NCBI GenBank assembly: GCA_030758115.1
Contig: JANREX010000039.1
Location: 1 to 64,000 of the forward strand
DNA length: 64,000 nt
Reading direction: 5' to 3'
Source of the DNA: Paracoccaceae bacterium
GTDB lineage: Bacteria; Pseudomonadota; Alphaproteobacteria; Rhodobacterales; Rhodobacteraceae
The first letter of the stretch is position 1. Each line of letters opens with the position of its first letter. This document shows, piece by piece, positions 1 through 10,997 of the stretch. The notes beneath the pieces were generated by a model. That model did not search any database, was not told the DNA's origin, and saw only the letters and a program-made list of their open reading frames with translations. A program made the translations under genes and the position numbers.

Positions 1-36
1 CGTGTACCGTAGGTTCGAATCCTACCGCCCCAGCCA
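1..36 (+). tRNA. 3' end of a tRNA, probably tRNA-Gln
   Basis: Only the variable region, T arm and acceptor tail are inside the window. The T arm is a 5-bp stem GTAGG/CCTAC closing the loop TTCGAAT, followed by CGCCCCA, discriminator G and an encoded CCA ending at 36. An acceptor 3' strand of CGCCCCA with a G discriminator implies a 5' strand of UGGGGCG, which is the pattern of tRNA-Gln. The anticodon lies outside the window, so the identity is inferred. Confidence 0.75.
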
Positions 37-374
37 ACTCACCAGAGGCGTTGCGATTTACCGGATGGTCTGGCGCTGGCTTGTGCCGGTCGCGCGTTGG
101 GTGCGCCATGAGGCGACCACAGGGTATGGCAGGTCAGCGCGTGAAAACAGCCATCGATTTTCGGAGCTGCCTGCCCCGCGCAAAGTCATTGCGCCAGTCA
201 GGCAGGAAGACCAAAGAAAAACTGCTGCCATAGATGAGTATGGAAAGTATTTTCCGAGAATTCACAAATATTGAATCAGATTTTGCCCATAGCCCGCATC
301 AAGGATTGAGGCTCCAGACCCGTTGATGGTCAAAGCCAGAACGCTCTGGCCGCCTGCCCGGCGTCAGTCAGGAG
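37..374. other. Non-coding gap after the tRNA
   Basis: About 340 bases separate the tRNA end from the stop of the next gene on the minus strand. Short open frames exist on the plus strand, but none has a convincing ribosome binding site or recognisable protein. I see no clear terminator with a T-run. Confidence 0.6.
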
Positions 375-1232
375 TCAGCCTGCGGATGCGCCGTAAAGCC
401 CGGGCACCAGACTTTCGGCCAGGGCCTTCAACGCTTCGGGAGAAGTGCCGGCAGGCTGCATCGGGCCGTAATACACATCGTAACTGCCGCCGAGCTTGGC
501 CAGGAGTTCCGAAACATAGCGCAGGGATGCCACCGTGCGTCCGAAGTCATCATCGCCGCCCCTGAGCGCCCGCGCCAGTTTCCGCGTCCGGTAATAGTGG
601 ACGGAATTGCACATGTCCGCCGAGGCCGGCACGATCGGTGCATTGGCCGCAGCAGAGGTGCGCGTGATGCCCGACCGCCATGGCGGCTCGACCAGCAGGC
701 CGTCTTTCATGTCCGGCACACGTCCCGAACCGAAGACCAGCAGCGCGCCCCCGTCGTTCAAATGGCCCAGCATCCCCTCGCGGGTCTGGCGGGACGACAG
801 GACCCTGTCCCTGCGATCGAAATCCACGGCGATGATGCGCCCAGGCCCCAGGAAACGCTCGGCCTCGCGGTTGGCCACGACCTTGAGGTCGGGCCGGTGA
901 TCCAGAAGCGCGCCGGCATGGGCGATGAAATCGAATGTGCCGATCGGGTGGGTCGACCCGATCACGACAGCCCCCGAGGGCGGGATATTGTCCAGCCCAT
1001 GCGCCGTGATCCGGGTGCCCCCCTTCATCGCCAGCAAGGCCTTGACCAGTTCGTGCCCGGTCCTGTCGCCCAGTTCGATCAAGACCTGCTCGGTCTCGCG
1101 CAGGGCGAAAAAGGCCTGTCCCATGAATACCTGGCAGATGCTGTCCACGCCCTGCATGGCAAGCCTGAGGGCTTTCAGCCGCAAATCGGCCCCCTGCGCA
1201 ATACGCAAACGCGCGCGCAGAAGCTCGTCCAT
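375..1232 (-). CDS. Lysophospholipid acyltransferase (PlsC/hemolysin-like) family protein
   Basis: Likely acyltransferase of the LPLAT superfamily acting on a lipid at the inner membrane. The conserved catalytic block appears as STHPIGTFDF, an H-P-x-G-x-x-D arrangement typical of the hemolysin-like branch rather than the plain HX4D of PlsC. A second block, LLVFGSGRVPD, sits where PlsC enzymes carry FPEGTR. The start at 1232 (MDELL, 285 residues) was chosen because AGGAAACAG precedes it; the frame stays open upstream to 1436, but that extension is Arg/Pro-rich and not protein-like. It stands alone, divergent from the symporter gene at 1526. The acyl donor and acceptor cannot be read from the sequence. 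Confidence 0.75.
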   Translation of the reverse strand: MDELLRARLRIAQGADLRLKALRLAMQGVDSICQVFMGQAFFALRETEQVLIELGDRTGHELVKALLAMKGGTRITAHGLDNIPPSGAVVIGSTHPIGTFDFIAHAGALLDHRPDLKVVANREAERFLGPGRIIAVDFDRRDRVLSSRQTREGMLGHLNDGGALLVFGSGRVPDMKDGLLVEPPWRSGITRTSAAANAPIVPASADMCNSVHYYRTRKLARALRGGDDDFGRTVASLRYVSELLAKLGGSYDVYYGPMQPAGTSPEALKALAESLVPGLYGASAG

Positions 1233-1525
1233 GGGGTTCTGTTTCCTGGGCCTGATCACGCTGTCCCCTGCGCTTCGGATCGATCTTCGGGTTACGCTAG
1301 CACAGCATTCCCCCGTCCGCATATGGTTCGGGACAGGCGGTCGCGGCCACAGGTGCAGCGGCGCCATCCGCGCAGGCAAGAAGGGCAACAAGGCCCCCGC
1401 CCCGCTGCGGCGCAGCATGGCAATGAGCCGTTTCAAAGCGATTCATTGCGTGTATCATCATTTCCAAGCGGGTTGAAAAACCTCAACATCTGCCGGTACG
1501 GCAGCCTGAATCGAGAAACGGCGTC

Positions 1526-2443
1526 ATGGACAATCAGGTCATCCCAAGCATCGACGAGGTGATGCTGAACTTCTCGCCCATGAGCCTGCAGATCCTGAAT
1601 GCGGTTCTGGCCATCGTGATGTTTTCCATCGCCATCGACCTCAAACCCGCGGACTTCAAACGCCTGGCGCGTGCGCCGAAACCTTTTCTTGTCGGGCTGC
1701 TTTCGCAGTTCCTTGTCTTGCCGGCCCTGACCTTTTGCCTGATCCTGCTGACCGCGCCGCGGCCGTCCATCGCGCTTGGCCTGATCCTCGTGGCCGCCTG
1801 TCCGGGTGGCAACATCTCGAACTTCATCACGCATCGGGCGCGCGGCAATGCGGCGCTGTCGGTGTCGATGACGGCGTTTTCCTCGGTTGCCGCAATCGTT
1901 CTGACGCCCTTGAACATTGGTTTCTGGGGCAGCCTCTATGGCCCCACCCGCGAGATATTGCAGAAAACCTCGATCGATCCGGTGTCGGTGGCGATCACCG
2001 TGGGGTTGATGTTGTTGACGCCCTTGTGCCTTGGGTTGCTGCTGAACGTGAAACGGCCCGACATCACCGCCCGCCTGCGGATGCCGCTGCAATATGTATC
2101 CATGGGGATTTTCCTGGGTTTCATCGTGCTGGCCCTGGCTGCGAACTGGACGCTTTTCCTGCAATTCACCGGCGGTGTCGTGGCCCTTGTGTTCATGCAC
2201 AATGCCCTCGCTCTGTTTGGCGGCTATGCCACCGCGACCCTGATGCGGCTGTCCGAATTCGATCGTCGCGCCGTCATGATCGAAACCGGCATCCAGAATT
2301 CGGGTCTCGGGTTGATCCTGATCTTCGGCTTCTTCGGTGGACTGGGCGGGATGGCGGTTGTGGCGGCCTTCTGGGGCGTGTGGCATGTGATCACCGGCAT
2401 CGCTTTGGCGGGGCTCATGGCGCGCACCGAAGCCGCGCGGTGA
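1526..2443 (+). CDS. Bile acid:sodium symporter (SBF/BASS) family transporter
   Basis: Integral membrane protein of 305 residues with about nine to ten hydrophobic segments. It shows the SBF hallmarks: an early MFSIAIDLKP stretch (compare MxxMGL in NTCP/ASBT relatives), ACPGGNISNF in the middle and ETGIQNSGLGL near the C-terminus, the last two being the crossover motifs that bind sodium. Bacterial members carry organic acids or other anions, and the substrate here is unknown. It ends 37 bases from the convergent LicD-like gene, and its neighbours give no hint of a pathway. Confidence 0.85.
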   Translation: MDNQVIPSIDEVMLNFSPMSLQILNAVLAIVMFSIAIDLKPADFKRLARAPKPFLVGLLSQFLVLPALTFCLILLTAPRPSIALGLILVAACPGGNISNFITHRARGNAALSVSMTAFSSVAAIVLTPLNIGFWGSLYGPTREILQKTSIDPVSVAITVGLMLLTPLCLGLLLNVKRPDITARLRMPLQYVSMGIFLGFIVLALAANWTLFLQFTGGVVALVFMHNALALFGGYATATLMRLSEFDRRAVMIETGIQNSGLGLILIFGFFGGLGGMAVVAAFWGVWHVITGIALAGLMARTEAAR

Positions 2444-2480
2444 TCTGTCGGCCGACCGGATCCTGGGACATCATGTCCGC

Positions 2481-3419
2481 TCAGGCTTGCCTGGCCTCAC
2501 GCTCGACCGCGTCCAGAAAGGTTGCGAAATTGCGTTTGGCCTGGGCCCAGGGGAACTTGAAGTAGGGATCGGAGACCTGCCATCCCGGCCCGTAGTTCAG
2601 GGCAAGCATCGCCTCGGGCGCGGCCGGGACAGGCAGGCCGGTCACGGCGCAAGGCCTGGTGGGAAGAACCTGCGCCACATCCAGCTCTCCATAGGTATGC
2701 GGATAGACGAAAACACGGCCCCCCTCGATCCACGCGGGGAACAGATCAACCATGTAATCGCCGGCGGATTTGACCTTGAGGATGGCGATATCCTTGGGGT
2801 TGTAATGCTCTTGCGAGAACAGGCCCATGCCCACCAGCGTGCCGCGCAGCGCGATCCACTCGCGCGCGGCCGCCGTCGCGTCCTGCGCCTTCATCACGAA
2901 AGCCAGGTCGATGTCGTCGTCATGCGCGATCAGGGCCTTGTCGCGGGTCACCCCCAGAAGCGTGCCCGAGTTCAGGAAAACCCCCGGCCCCAGATCGTTC
3001 AGCCGCGCGACGGTTCCCCGCAGGTCATTCCAGATCGCGTCGTGATCCATCGACCCGAAGGCCTTGGGGGCAAAACCATGCGCCAGCAGCACATCGGTGC
3101 CGATGGCATCCTTGAGGAAGGTTTCGAAGGCATCGAAGAGGTGAAGCTCGCCGTTTTCGGCCCGCTTGTCGCGCAGGAACCGCAGCGATTGGCGCGTCCG
3201 GGTCGGCCGCATCCGCGCGCCCATGCAAAGCATGATCGTGGCCTCGAGGTTTTCCACCGTCCGGCGCCGCGCGGGCGAGAGCTGCTCCAGCTCGTCAATA
3301 TAGACATAGGGGTCGAACCCGGCGCGCGGCTTGGTCAGCTGCTCCAGCGCAATGTCCCTGATCTGCTGCTCGCGCTCGCGGCGCTGCCATGGCCGCATGT
3401 TCTTGATCGTGTCGTTCAC
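2481..3419 (-). CDS. LicD-like nucleotidyltransferase-fold protein
   Basis: 312 residues. The centre carries NSGTLLGVTRDK followed by HDDDIDLAF, the Gly-rich loop plus Asp triad of LicD and fukutin-type nucleotidyltransferase-fold proteins. Family members move phosphocholine, phosphoethanolamine or sugar-phosphate groups onto cell-surface glycans. Residues after the Asp triad (DIAILKVKSAGDYMVDLFP) continue the fold with a further Asp. The N-terminal 110 residues are helical and charged and are not recognised. There is no signal peptide, so it should act in the cytoplasm. It is a single gene with no glycan genes beside it, so the acceptor is unknown. Confidence 0.65.
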   Translation of the reverse strand: MNDTIKNMRPWQRREREQQIRDIALEQLTKPRAGFDPYVYIDELEQLSPARRRTVENLEATIMLCMGARMRPTRTRQSLRFLRDKRAENGELHLFDAFETFLKDAIGTDVLLAHGFAPKAFGSMDHDAIWNDLRGTVARLNDLGPGVFLNSGTLLGVTRDKALIAHDDDIDLAFVMKAQDATAAAREWIALRGTLVGMGLFSQEHYNPKDIAILKVKSAGDYMVDLFPAWIEGGRVFVYPHTYGELDVAQVLPTRPCAVTGLPVPAAPEAMLALNYGPGWQVSDPYFKFPWAQAKRNFATFLDAVEREARQA

Positions 3420-3913
3420 TGGTAATCCCTGCCCTCATACCTGACCCGGGATGCACCCATTTCCAAGCCCTTGAAAACGGTGAATGCCCGAAGGTCTATC
3501 CGATCTTGTCACCGGATCATTCAACTTTCGACAGAAAAAGAAAAGCAGCCATCGGATCGACCACATGCGACCGCCGGGATCATCAAGGCCGGGGCGCGGC
3601 CAGAGTGGCCCGCCCGCCATCGCCGCGACAGGCCAAGACCGCATCGGCGGGGGCACCGGCAGCGCATGCGACAGCAGGACGAGGCGAACCATGATACCGA
3701 TCGCGACCCAAGCCTAATGCCTGCGCTTTCAGCTCTTGTTTTCCGATCGGGAACCATGGCCCCCTTCGGCATTTCCTGCGTCAGGCCGCACGAGCCGGCC
3801 TGACGCGCGGCAAAGGCAATCACGCCGGTCGCGCGACCGGCTTTGTCCTTTGCATTTGCGGGCAACGCCCCCCTGCGGCGTGGCCGCCACCCCGGCTGGC
3901 CACGCCAACAGGC
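3420..3913. other. Non-coding gap with two strong stem-loops
   Basis: No credible gene is seen in these 494 bases. Two perfect inverted repeats are present: 3778–3787 with 3797–3806 (10-bp arms GCGTCAGGCC/GGCCTGACGC), and 3877–3885 with 3898–3906 (9-bp arms GGCGTGGCC/GGCCACGCC). The second starts 7 bases beyond the stop of the cytochrome c gene, so it may protect or end that transcript, but neither is followed by a T-run. Confidence 0.5.
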
Positions 3914-4333
3914 TTACTCCTGTATGGACGAGATGAATTCGACCAGGGCAAGAATGCGGGACCGAATGAAGGCTTCCTCGTCCGTCGGGCCATAGTAGAA
4001 GCCCAGGTTCCGGGGCGCCGCGCGGGAATAGCGCAACCCCCAGGCCGGCATGTCGCTGCTGCCATGTGCGCCGCTTGCCCCTTGCCCGTCTATCGTTGCG
4101 TAGATCTGGGACACCGGGAACACACCGCCGTTGTTTTTCTGGACCTGGGTCAGATCGGGCAGCTTGGTGTTCAAAAAGCCCGAGATGACGCCATCCCCCT
4201 TGCCCGCAGGGCCATGGCACTGCGCGCAACTGTTCATATATTCGGCCTCGCCGATCGAAAGACCATCGGCCTGACCGGCCAAGGGCCATGCACCAAGAAC
4301 CACCGAGAAAGCCACTGCACTGAAACGTCTCAT
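3914..4333 (-). CDS. Periplasmic c-type cytochrome, monoheme
   Basis: 139 residues with a cleavable signal peptide (about residues 1–22, ending near GQADG) and one heme-binding site CAQCH at 36–40. The likely axial methionine is M95 in SSDMPAWG, a class I cytochrome c arrangement. The start at 4333 is supported by AAGGAGGAG just upstream; the longer frame to 4369 adds a charged leader without a binding site. It should carry single electrons in the periplasm. It lies 133 bases downstream of the acyl carrier protein gene on the same strand, so it could be the last gene of that block, but a functional link is not evident. Confidence 0.85.
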   Translation of the reverse strand: MRRFSAVAFSVVLGAWPLAGQADGLSIGEAEYMNSCAQCHGPAGKGDGVISGFLNTKLPDLTQVQKNNGGVFPVSQIYATIDGQGASGAHGSSDMPAWGLRYSRAAPRNLGFYYGPTDEEAFIRSRILALVEFISSIQE

Positions 4334-4466
4334 GTCTGTTCTCCTCCTTGATGTGATCTCCCCGATCACATTCCGAATTATAGATGAATGACGGCAGGCC
4401 AGCCTTGTCGCAGATCAAGGCATGCGGAAAACAGGCATGAATGACAGGTTGCGGCAGGCCGGAACC

Positions 4467-4712
4467 CTAGCCCATCATGCGCGCGATCCAGTCGACGGCG
4501 CGGGCGGGTGTTGCGATTTCCGGATAGCTCTTCTCGGGGATGTCGATGCCGAGCCGCGCATGCAGGGCCGTCACAAGGTTGAGGATGTCCATGGAATCAA
4601 GCCCCAGATCATCCTGCAGATGCGCGTCGGGTTGCACCGTCTCGGGGTCGATATCGGGGGCCACCTTGACCAGTTCCTCAAGGAAACAGTCCCTTATGTC
4701 ATCCTTTGTCAT
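4467..4712 (-). CDS. Acyl carrier protein
   Basis: 81 residues with the phosphopantetheine site LGLDSMD, serine 40. Size and acidic helical character match discrete ACPs. Its ATG overlaps the stop of the E2 gene in an ATGA, so translation of the two is probably coupled. This is not the fatty-acid synthesis acpP locus, because no fab genes are near. It presumably carries an acyl group made by, or fed to, the ligase/2-oxoacid dehydrogenase genes upstream. That use is inference, since E2 enzymes normally pass acyl groups to CoA. Confidence 0.9.
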   Translation of the reverse strand: MTKDDIRDCFLEELVKVAPDIDPETVQPDAHLQDDLGLDSMDILNLVTALHARLGIDIPEKSYPEIATPARAVDWIARMMG

Positions 4713-5896
4713 GGTTCCTCCGGGCTGTGCAGATGGGTTTCGAAGGCGGCGATGAAGCGCGACACAAGGCGTCCATCAAGGGCGCGATGATCGGCCGACA
4801 CGGTCATGGTGATCAGAAGGCGCGGCGCGACCGCGCCCTGTGCAACCCAAGGCCGGACATGCGGCGCACCGATGCCGATCAAGGCCACTTGCGGTGGAAA
4901 TATGACTCCGGTCATGGCCTCGGCCCCGGTCTCGCCAAGGCTGGAGAGGGTCAGCGTGCCCATCGTCATTTCCGAAGCGCGCAACCGCCCGGCACGGGCG
5001 CGGGTGACAAGATCGCGCATCCCCTCCATCACCTGCGGCAAAGTCAGGGTTTCGGCCGACATCAGGGCGGGCGCCACCAACCCGCCCCCCCGCAAGGCGA
5101 TGGCGAGACCCAGATTGACGGCCCTGGCCGGGGCAAAGGCGTCCTCGATCCAATGGCCATTGATCTGCGGCACATCCACAGCGGCGCGCGCGGTCGCGCG
5201 CAGAAACACCGCACCCGGCAGGATACGTTCGGCGGGGGGGCGTTGCGCGTTCCACGCGGTCAGCCGGTCCATCACATCCTGGATATCGATCGTCTGGGAC
5301 AGGTAGACATGCGGGATCGTCTGTTTCGACCGGGTCATCGCCGCCGCGATGGCGCGGCGCATCTCGGCGCCGGGGGCTGGCCGGAGTTGGGCGCGCGGTG
5401 CCTTGGCGGGCCTGGTCGCGGACAGGGCTGCCGCTTCGACATCGGCCAGCAGGATCGCCCCGCCCGGACCTTTCCCTGTGATCTGCGACAGATCGATGCC
5501 CAGCGCCTGCGCCCGCGCGCGCGCCGCGGGCGAGGCCGCTGCCCCATCGGTGCGTGCCGTGCGTGCGGGCAGATCGGCGGGTGGCGGCACTTGCACGGCC
5601 TCGGCGTGCACGGCCGCTTCCGGCAAGGTCGCTGCGGGCTGGTCCGGTGGTGCGGTCTCGCCTTCCGCCAGGATCAGGGCCATGGGCGCGCCGACGGGCA
5701 GATCCTGCCCTATCGTGGCGATCAGGCGGCGGACGGTTCCCGCCTCGAAGGTTTCCACCTCGATCGCGCCTTTCTGGGTCTCGACCACGGCCACGACATC
5801 ACCGCGCCTGACCACATCGCCGGGGGCGACCAGCCATTCGACCAGTTGCCCCACCTCCATGTCGGCGCCCAGGGATGGCATGGTAAACAACCCCAT
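4709..5896 (-). CDS. Dihydrolipoamide acyltransferase (E2) of a 2-oxoacid dehydrogenase complex
   Basis: 395 residues in the usual E2 order: N-terminal lipoyl domain (about 1–78) with lipoylated lysine in VETQKGA, a Pro/Ala-rich linker, a peripheral-subunit-binding domain (about 118–150, SPAARARAQALGIDL), and a C-terminal catalytic domain ending in SADHRALDG with the active-site H370 and D374. The start at 5896 is one base after the stop of the E1 gene, and the frame upstream of it is a shadow of E1. A single lipoyl domain fits acetoin or branched-chain type complexes as well as pyruvate dehydrogenase. No E3 gene is present here, so a shared lipoamide dehydrogenase is expected. Confidence 0.9.
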   Translation of the reverse strand: MGLFTMPSLGADMEVGQLVEWLVAPGDVVRRGDVVAVVETQKGAIEVETFEAGTVRRLIATIGQDLPVGAPMALILAEGETAPPDQPAATLPEAAVHAEAVQVPPPADLPARTARTDGAAASPAARARAQALGIDLSQITGKGPGGAILLADVEAAALSATRPAKAPRAQLRPAPGAEMRRAIAAAMTRSKQTIPHVYLSQTIDIQDVMDRLTAWNAQRPPAERILPGAVFLRATARAAVDVPQINGHWIEDAFAPARAVNLGLAIALRGGGLVAPALMSAETLTLPQVMEGMRDLVTRARAGRLRASEMTMGTLTLSSLGETGAEAMTGVIFPPQVALIGIGAPHVRPWVAQGAVAPRLLITMTVSADHRALDGRLVSRFIAAFETHLHSPEEP

Positions 5897-5897
5897 G

Positions 5898-7888
5898 TCA
5901 CCGCCCCATCTGCGCGCGCGCCGCTGCCACGATCCCGTCCACCTGCGGGATCGACGCCTGTTCCAGATGCGCGGGATAGGGGATCGGCACTTCGGCGGAA
6001 CAGACCCGCCCCAAGGGGGCGTCCAGCGACCAGAAGGCCTGTTCCGTGATCCGGGCCATGATCTCGGCCGCCAGCGATCCGCTGCGCCAGCCCTCGTCCA
6101 CGACCACCGCGCGCCGCGTCTTTGCAACCGAGGCCATGATCGCGGCGTCATCCAGCGGGCGCAGGCTGCGCAGGTCGATCACCTCGGCCGAGATCCCTTC
6201 GGCGGCAAGCGCCTCGGCGGCCTCAAGGGTTTTCCACAACGATCCACCATAGGTGATCAGGCTCAGATCGCTGCCCTCGCGCCGGACCACCGCCCGGCTG
6301 ATATCCACCGGGCCCGCGGCCTCGTCGATCTGGCCCGTCATGTTGTAAAGCATCACGTTCTCGAAGATCAGAACCGGATCGGGATCTTGCAGCGCCGTCC
6401 AGAGCATGCCGCGCGCGTCTTCGACCGTGGCGGGCGCCAGCACCTTGAGGCCGGGGATATGCGCATACCACCCTTCCAGGCTGTGGGAATGCTGTGCGGC
6501 CAGCTGTTTGCCCGCGCCCGTCGCCATGCGGATCACCAGCGGCACGCCGAACTGCCCGCCCGACATGTGCCGGATCGTGGCGGCGGTATTCATGATCTGA
6601 TCCAGCGCCAGCAGGCTGAAGTTCACCGTCATCACCTCGACGATGGGACGCATGCCGGCAGCCGCCGCACCGATGCCCGCACCGACGAAACCGGACTCGC
6701 TGAGCGGTGTGTCGCGGATGCGGTCCTGCCCGAAGGCGTCCATCAGCCCCTTGGACACGGCATAGCAGCCACCATAGGCACCCACATCCTCGCCCATCAG
6801 GAAAACCCGCTCGTCACGTATCATCGCATCGCGAATGGCCTCTTTCACGGCTTCGCGATACGTCACCTCGACCGTGCGCCCGGATGGCGCAGCCGGGATG
6901 GGCGCAGCGGGCTGCGGCCCGAGAACGTGCCGTGCAAGGTCTTCGACCGGCTCCCACGGTGCGGCCTCGGCAAAGGCCACCGCCGCGTCTATTTCGGCAT
7001 CGACCTCGGCCTCGATCCGGTCGACATCGTCACGGTGGATCAGGCCGTTGTCCAGAAGCCAGGTCTGGAACCGCAGGATCGGCCCCTTCTTGCGCCAGGC
7101 CTCGACCTCGGCCTTGTCGCGGTAAAGCTGGGCATCGAACATCGAATGGGCGCGGAAACGGTAGGTGGCGCATTCCAGGAATACGGGCTGCCCGGTCTCG
7201 TGGATGCGGGCGATGGCGCGGCGGGCGGCCACCTCGACCGCGACCACATCCATGCCGTCCACGCGCTGCGCCTCGACCCCGTAGGCAGCAGCCTTGGCCC
7301 GGATATCGACCTCGGATTCGGTGCGCGCGAGGGCCGATCCCATCGCGTAGCCATTGTTTTCGCAGACGAACAGCACGGGCAATGACCAGAGCCGCGCCAG
7401 GTTCATCGTCTCGTGAAACTCGCCCTCGGCCACGGCACCTTCACCGAAGAAACAGGCGGTCACGCGATCATCGCCGCGCAACCGGTCCGCCAAGGCAAGA
7501 CCAGCCGCCAGCGGCAGACCGCCGCCCACGATGGCGTTGCCGCCATAGAAATTGGTGGAGGCATCGAACAGGTGCATCGACCCGCCGCGCCCGCCGGAAC
7601 AGCCCGTGGCCTTGCCGAACATCTCGGCCATGACCGTGTCCATCGACACGCCCCGCACCAGCGCGTGACCATGTTCACGGTAGGTGCCGACGATCCGGTC
7701 CTGATCGGTCAGCAGGGGAATGATGCCCGCCGCGATCGCCTCTTCCCCGTCATAGAGATGCAGGAAACCGCGGATCTTTTCCCGCGTGTAAAGTTCGGCG
7801 CAGCTTTGCTCGAAGCGGCGGATGCGGATCATGTGGCGCAGCAGCATCAGCACATGCGCCCGGTCCAGTTTCGGCTTGTCTGCGGCGC

Positions 7889-7892
<4 letters not shown>
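5898..7892 (-). CDS. Fused alpha/beta E1 component of a thiamine-dependent 2-oxoacid (or acetoin) dehydrogenase
   Basis: 664 residues combining two normally separate subunits. Residues 1 to about 330 are an E1-alpha with the thiamine diphosphate motif [10 protein letters not shown]...ENN (GEG in place of the common GDG). Residues about 345–664 are an E1-beta ([31 protein letters not shown]-like ITYGG, EGWRSGS). The join is a Pro/Ala-rich linker near [12 protein letters not shown]. It should decarboxylate a 2-oxoacid and load the lipoyl group of the adjacent E2. It overlaps the upstream ligase gene by ATGA, and E2 follows after one base. The actual substrate is not decided by sequence: pyruvate, acetoin and branched-chain 2-oxoacids are all possible. 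Confidence 0.9.
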
Positions 7893-9607
<1,715 letters not shown>

Positions 9608-9694
9608 GGCCGTCCCCTCCTCCCCAGGATGGTGTGCCCGGGGTCAGGATCGCTGCAGGGGCGGCGGGGCGCCTTGATTCAGGTCAAGCGATGA

Positions 9695-10939
9695 TCAACC
9701 TGTGGCAGAGTTCTGAATCAGAACCAGAGCGATGCCCCCGACGGCGGCCAGGATCACGACGGCCCAGGGCGGGGCCTTCCACATCACAAGCAGCAGGAAA
9801 CAGGCCAGCGCCAAGGCAAAGTCACGGGCATCGCCGATGGCGCTGGTGAATACCGGGGAATAGAGCGCCGCCCCAAGGATACCGACAACGGCGGCGTTGG
9901 CGCCCCGCATCGCGGCTTGCGCCGGGGCGATGGCGCGAAACCTGTCCCAGAATGGCAGAACGCCGATCAGGATCAGGAAGCCCGGCAGGAACACCGCCGT
10001 CAGCGCCAGCGCCGCGCCCGCAATCCCGTGTGGTTCAGGCTCCACCGCCGCACCAAGATAGGCCGCGAAGGTGAACAGTGGCCCCGGCACCGCCTGCGCC
10101 GCGCCGTAGCCTGCCAGAAATTCATCCGCGCCGATCCAGCCGGGCTGGACGACTTCGGCTTGCAACAGCGGCAGAACAACGTGACCGCCGCCAAAGACGA
10201 GGGCCCCGGCGCGGTAGAAGCTGTCGATCAGGGCAAGGGCCTGCCCGTGCCCCGCCAATACTGGAAGCAGCAGCAAAAGTCCCATGAACAGCGACAGGGC
10301 TGAGAGGGCGACAGGGCGCGAAACGGGTGTTGCCATCGGGTGGCGTCGCTCTGCCCCGGCAGTGTCGGCCGGGTCTCCCCCCAGTGTCAGACCGGCCAGC
10401 GCACCCGCGAGAATTGCGCCCACCATGGCAAACGGGCCGGGCAAAAAGGCCAGCAGCGCCACCGCCCCCAACGCGATCGTGGCACGCGCCCGGTCCGGAC
10501 ATAGCGCGCGCGCCATGCCCCAGACGGCCTGCGCCACGATGGCGACGGCCACGATCTTCAACCCGTGCAGCGCGCCCGTTCCCACCGGACCTGTCATTGT
10601 GCCCGCCGTCATCGCGAAGGCCAGCAGCATCAGCGCCGAAGGCAGGGTAAAGGCGGCGAAAGCGGCCAGTGCGCCCAGCCAGCCCGCGCGCATCAGTCCC
10701 AGCGCGAAACCGACCTGGCTCGAGGCTGGTCCCGGCAGGAACTGGCACAGTGTCACCAGGTCGGCATAGGCCTGATCGGTCAGCCAGCGACGGCGGGTCA
10801 CCAACTCTGCGCGGAAATAGCCAAGATGCGCGACCGGCCCCCCGAAAGAGGTCAGCCCCAGCTTGAGGAAAGTCACGAAAACCTCGGCCGGGGTGCCGGC
10901 AGGCTCTGGCGCAGGCGCGCCTTTGTCCCTGTCAGTCAT
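9695..10939 (-). CDS. chrA: Chromate transporter, ChrA (CHR) family, full-length
   Basis: 414 residues made of two homologous CHR halves. The first half has FLKLGLTSFGGPVAHLGYF and CQFLPGPASSQVGF, and the second has GALVFGGGHVVLPLLQAE and GYGAAQAVPGPLFTF. This duplicated signature defines ChrA, which exports chromate, probably by exchange, across the inner membrane. About ten to twelve membrane segments are visible. The start at 10939 (MTDRDKG) was chosen over a longer frame reaching 11071 that overlaps the MFS gene. It is 58 bases downstream of the MFS carrier and 87 upstream of the ligase gene; co-transcription is possible but unproven. Confidence 0.9.
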   Translation of the reverse strand: MTDRDKGAPAPEPAGTPAEVFVTFLKLGLTSFGGPVAHLGYFRAELVTRRRWLTDQAYADLVTLCQFLPGPASSQVGFALGLMRAGWLGALAAFAAFTLPSALMLLAFAMTAGTMTGPVGTGALHGLKIVAVAIVAQAVWGMARALCPDRARATIALGAVALLAFLPGPFAMVGAILAGALAGLTLGGDPADTAGAERRHPMATPVSRPVALSALSLFMGLLLLLPVLAGHGQALALIDSFYRAGALVFGGGHVVLPLLQAEVVQPGWIGADEFLAGYGAAQAVPGPLFTFAAYLGAAVEPEPHGIAGAALALTAVFLPGFLILIGVLPFWDRFRAIAPAQAAMRGANAAVVGILGAALYSPVFTSAIGDARDFALALACFLLLVMWKAPPWAVVILAAVGGIALVLIQNSATG

Positions 10940-10997
10940 GCATCCAACCACCCTGTCCCCATACCGGCCCCGATCCATCCAATGGCCAACACATATG

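Noticed and set aside
597-1562. Long plus-strand frame opposite the acyltransferase gene
   Set aside because: It mirrors a recognised minus-strand gene, has biased Arg/Pro/Gln composition and no binding site; GC-rich DNA gives many such shadows.
1433-2386. 317-residue minus-strand frame opposite the symporter
   Set aside because: The composition is His/Gln/Arg-rich and unlike a protein, while the plus strand encodes a clear SBF transporter.
3435-3865. Frames of 85 and 114 residues on the minus strand in the gap before the cytochrome gene
   Set aside because: They overlap each other in different frames, have no recognisable product and contain stem-loop DNA.
3778-3906. Two stem-loops as Rho-independent terminators
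   Set aside because: The stems are perfect but no T-run follows on either strand, so they are reported only as stem-loops.
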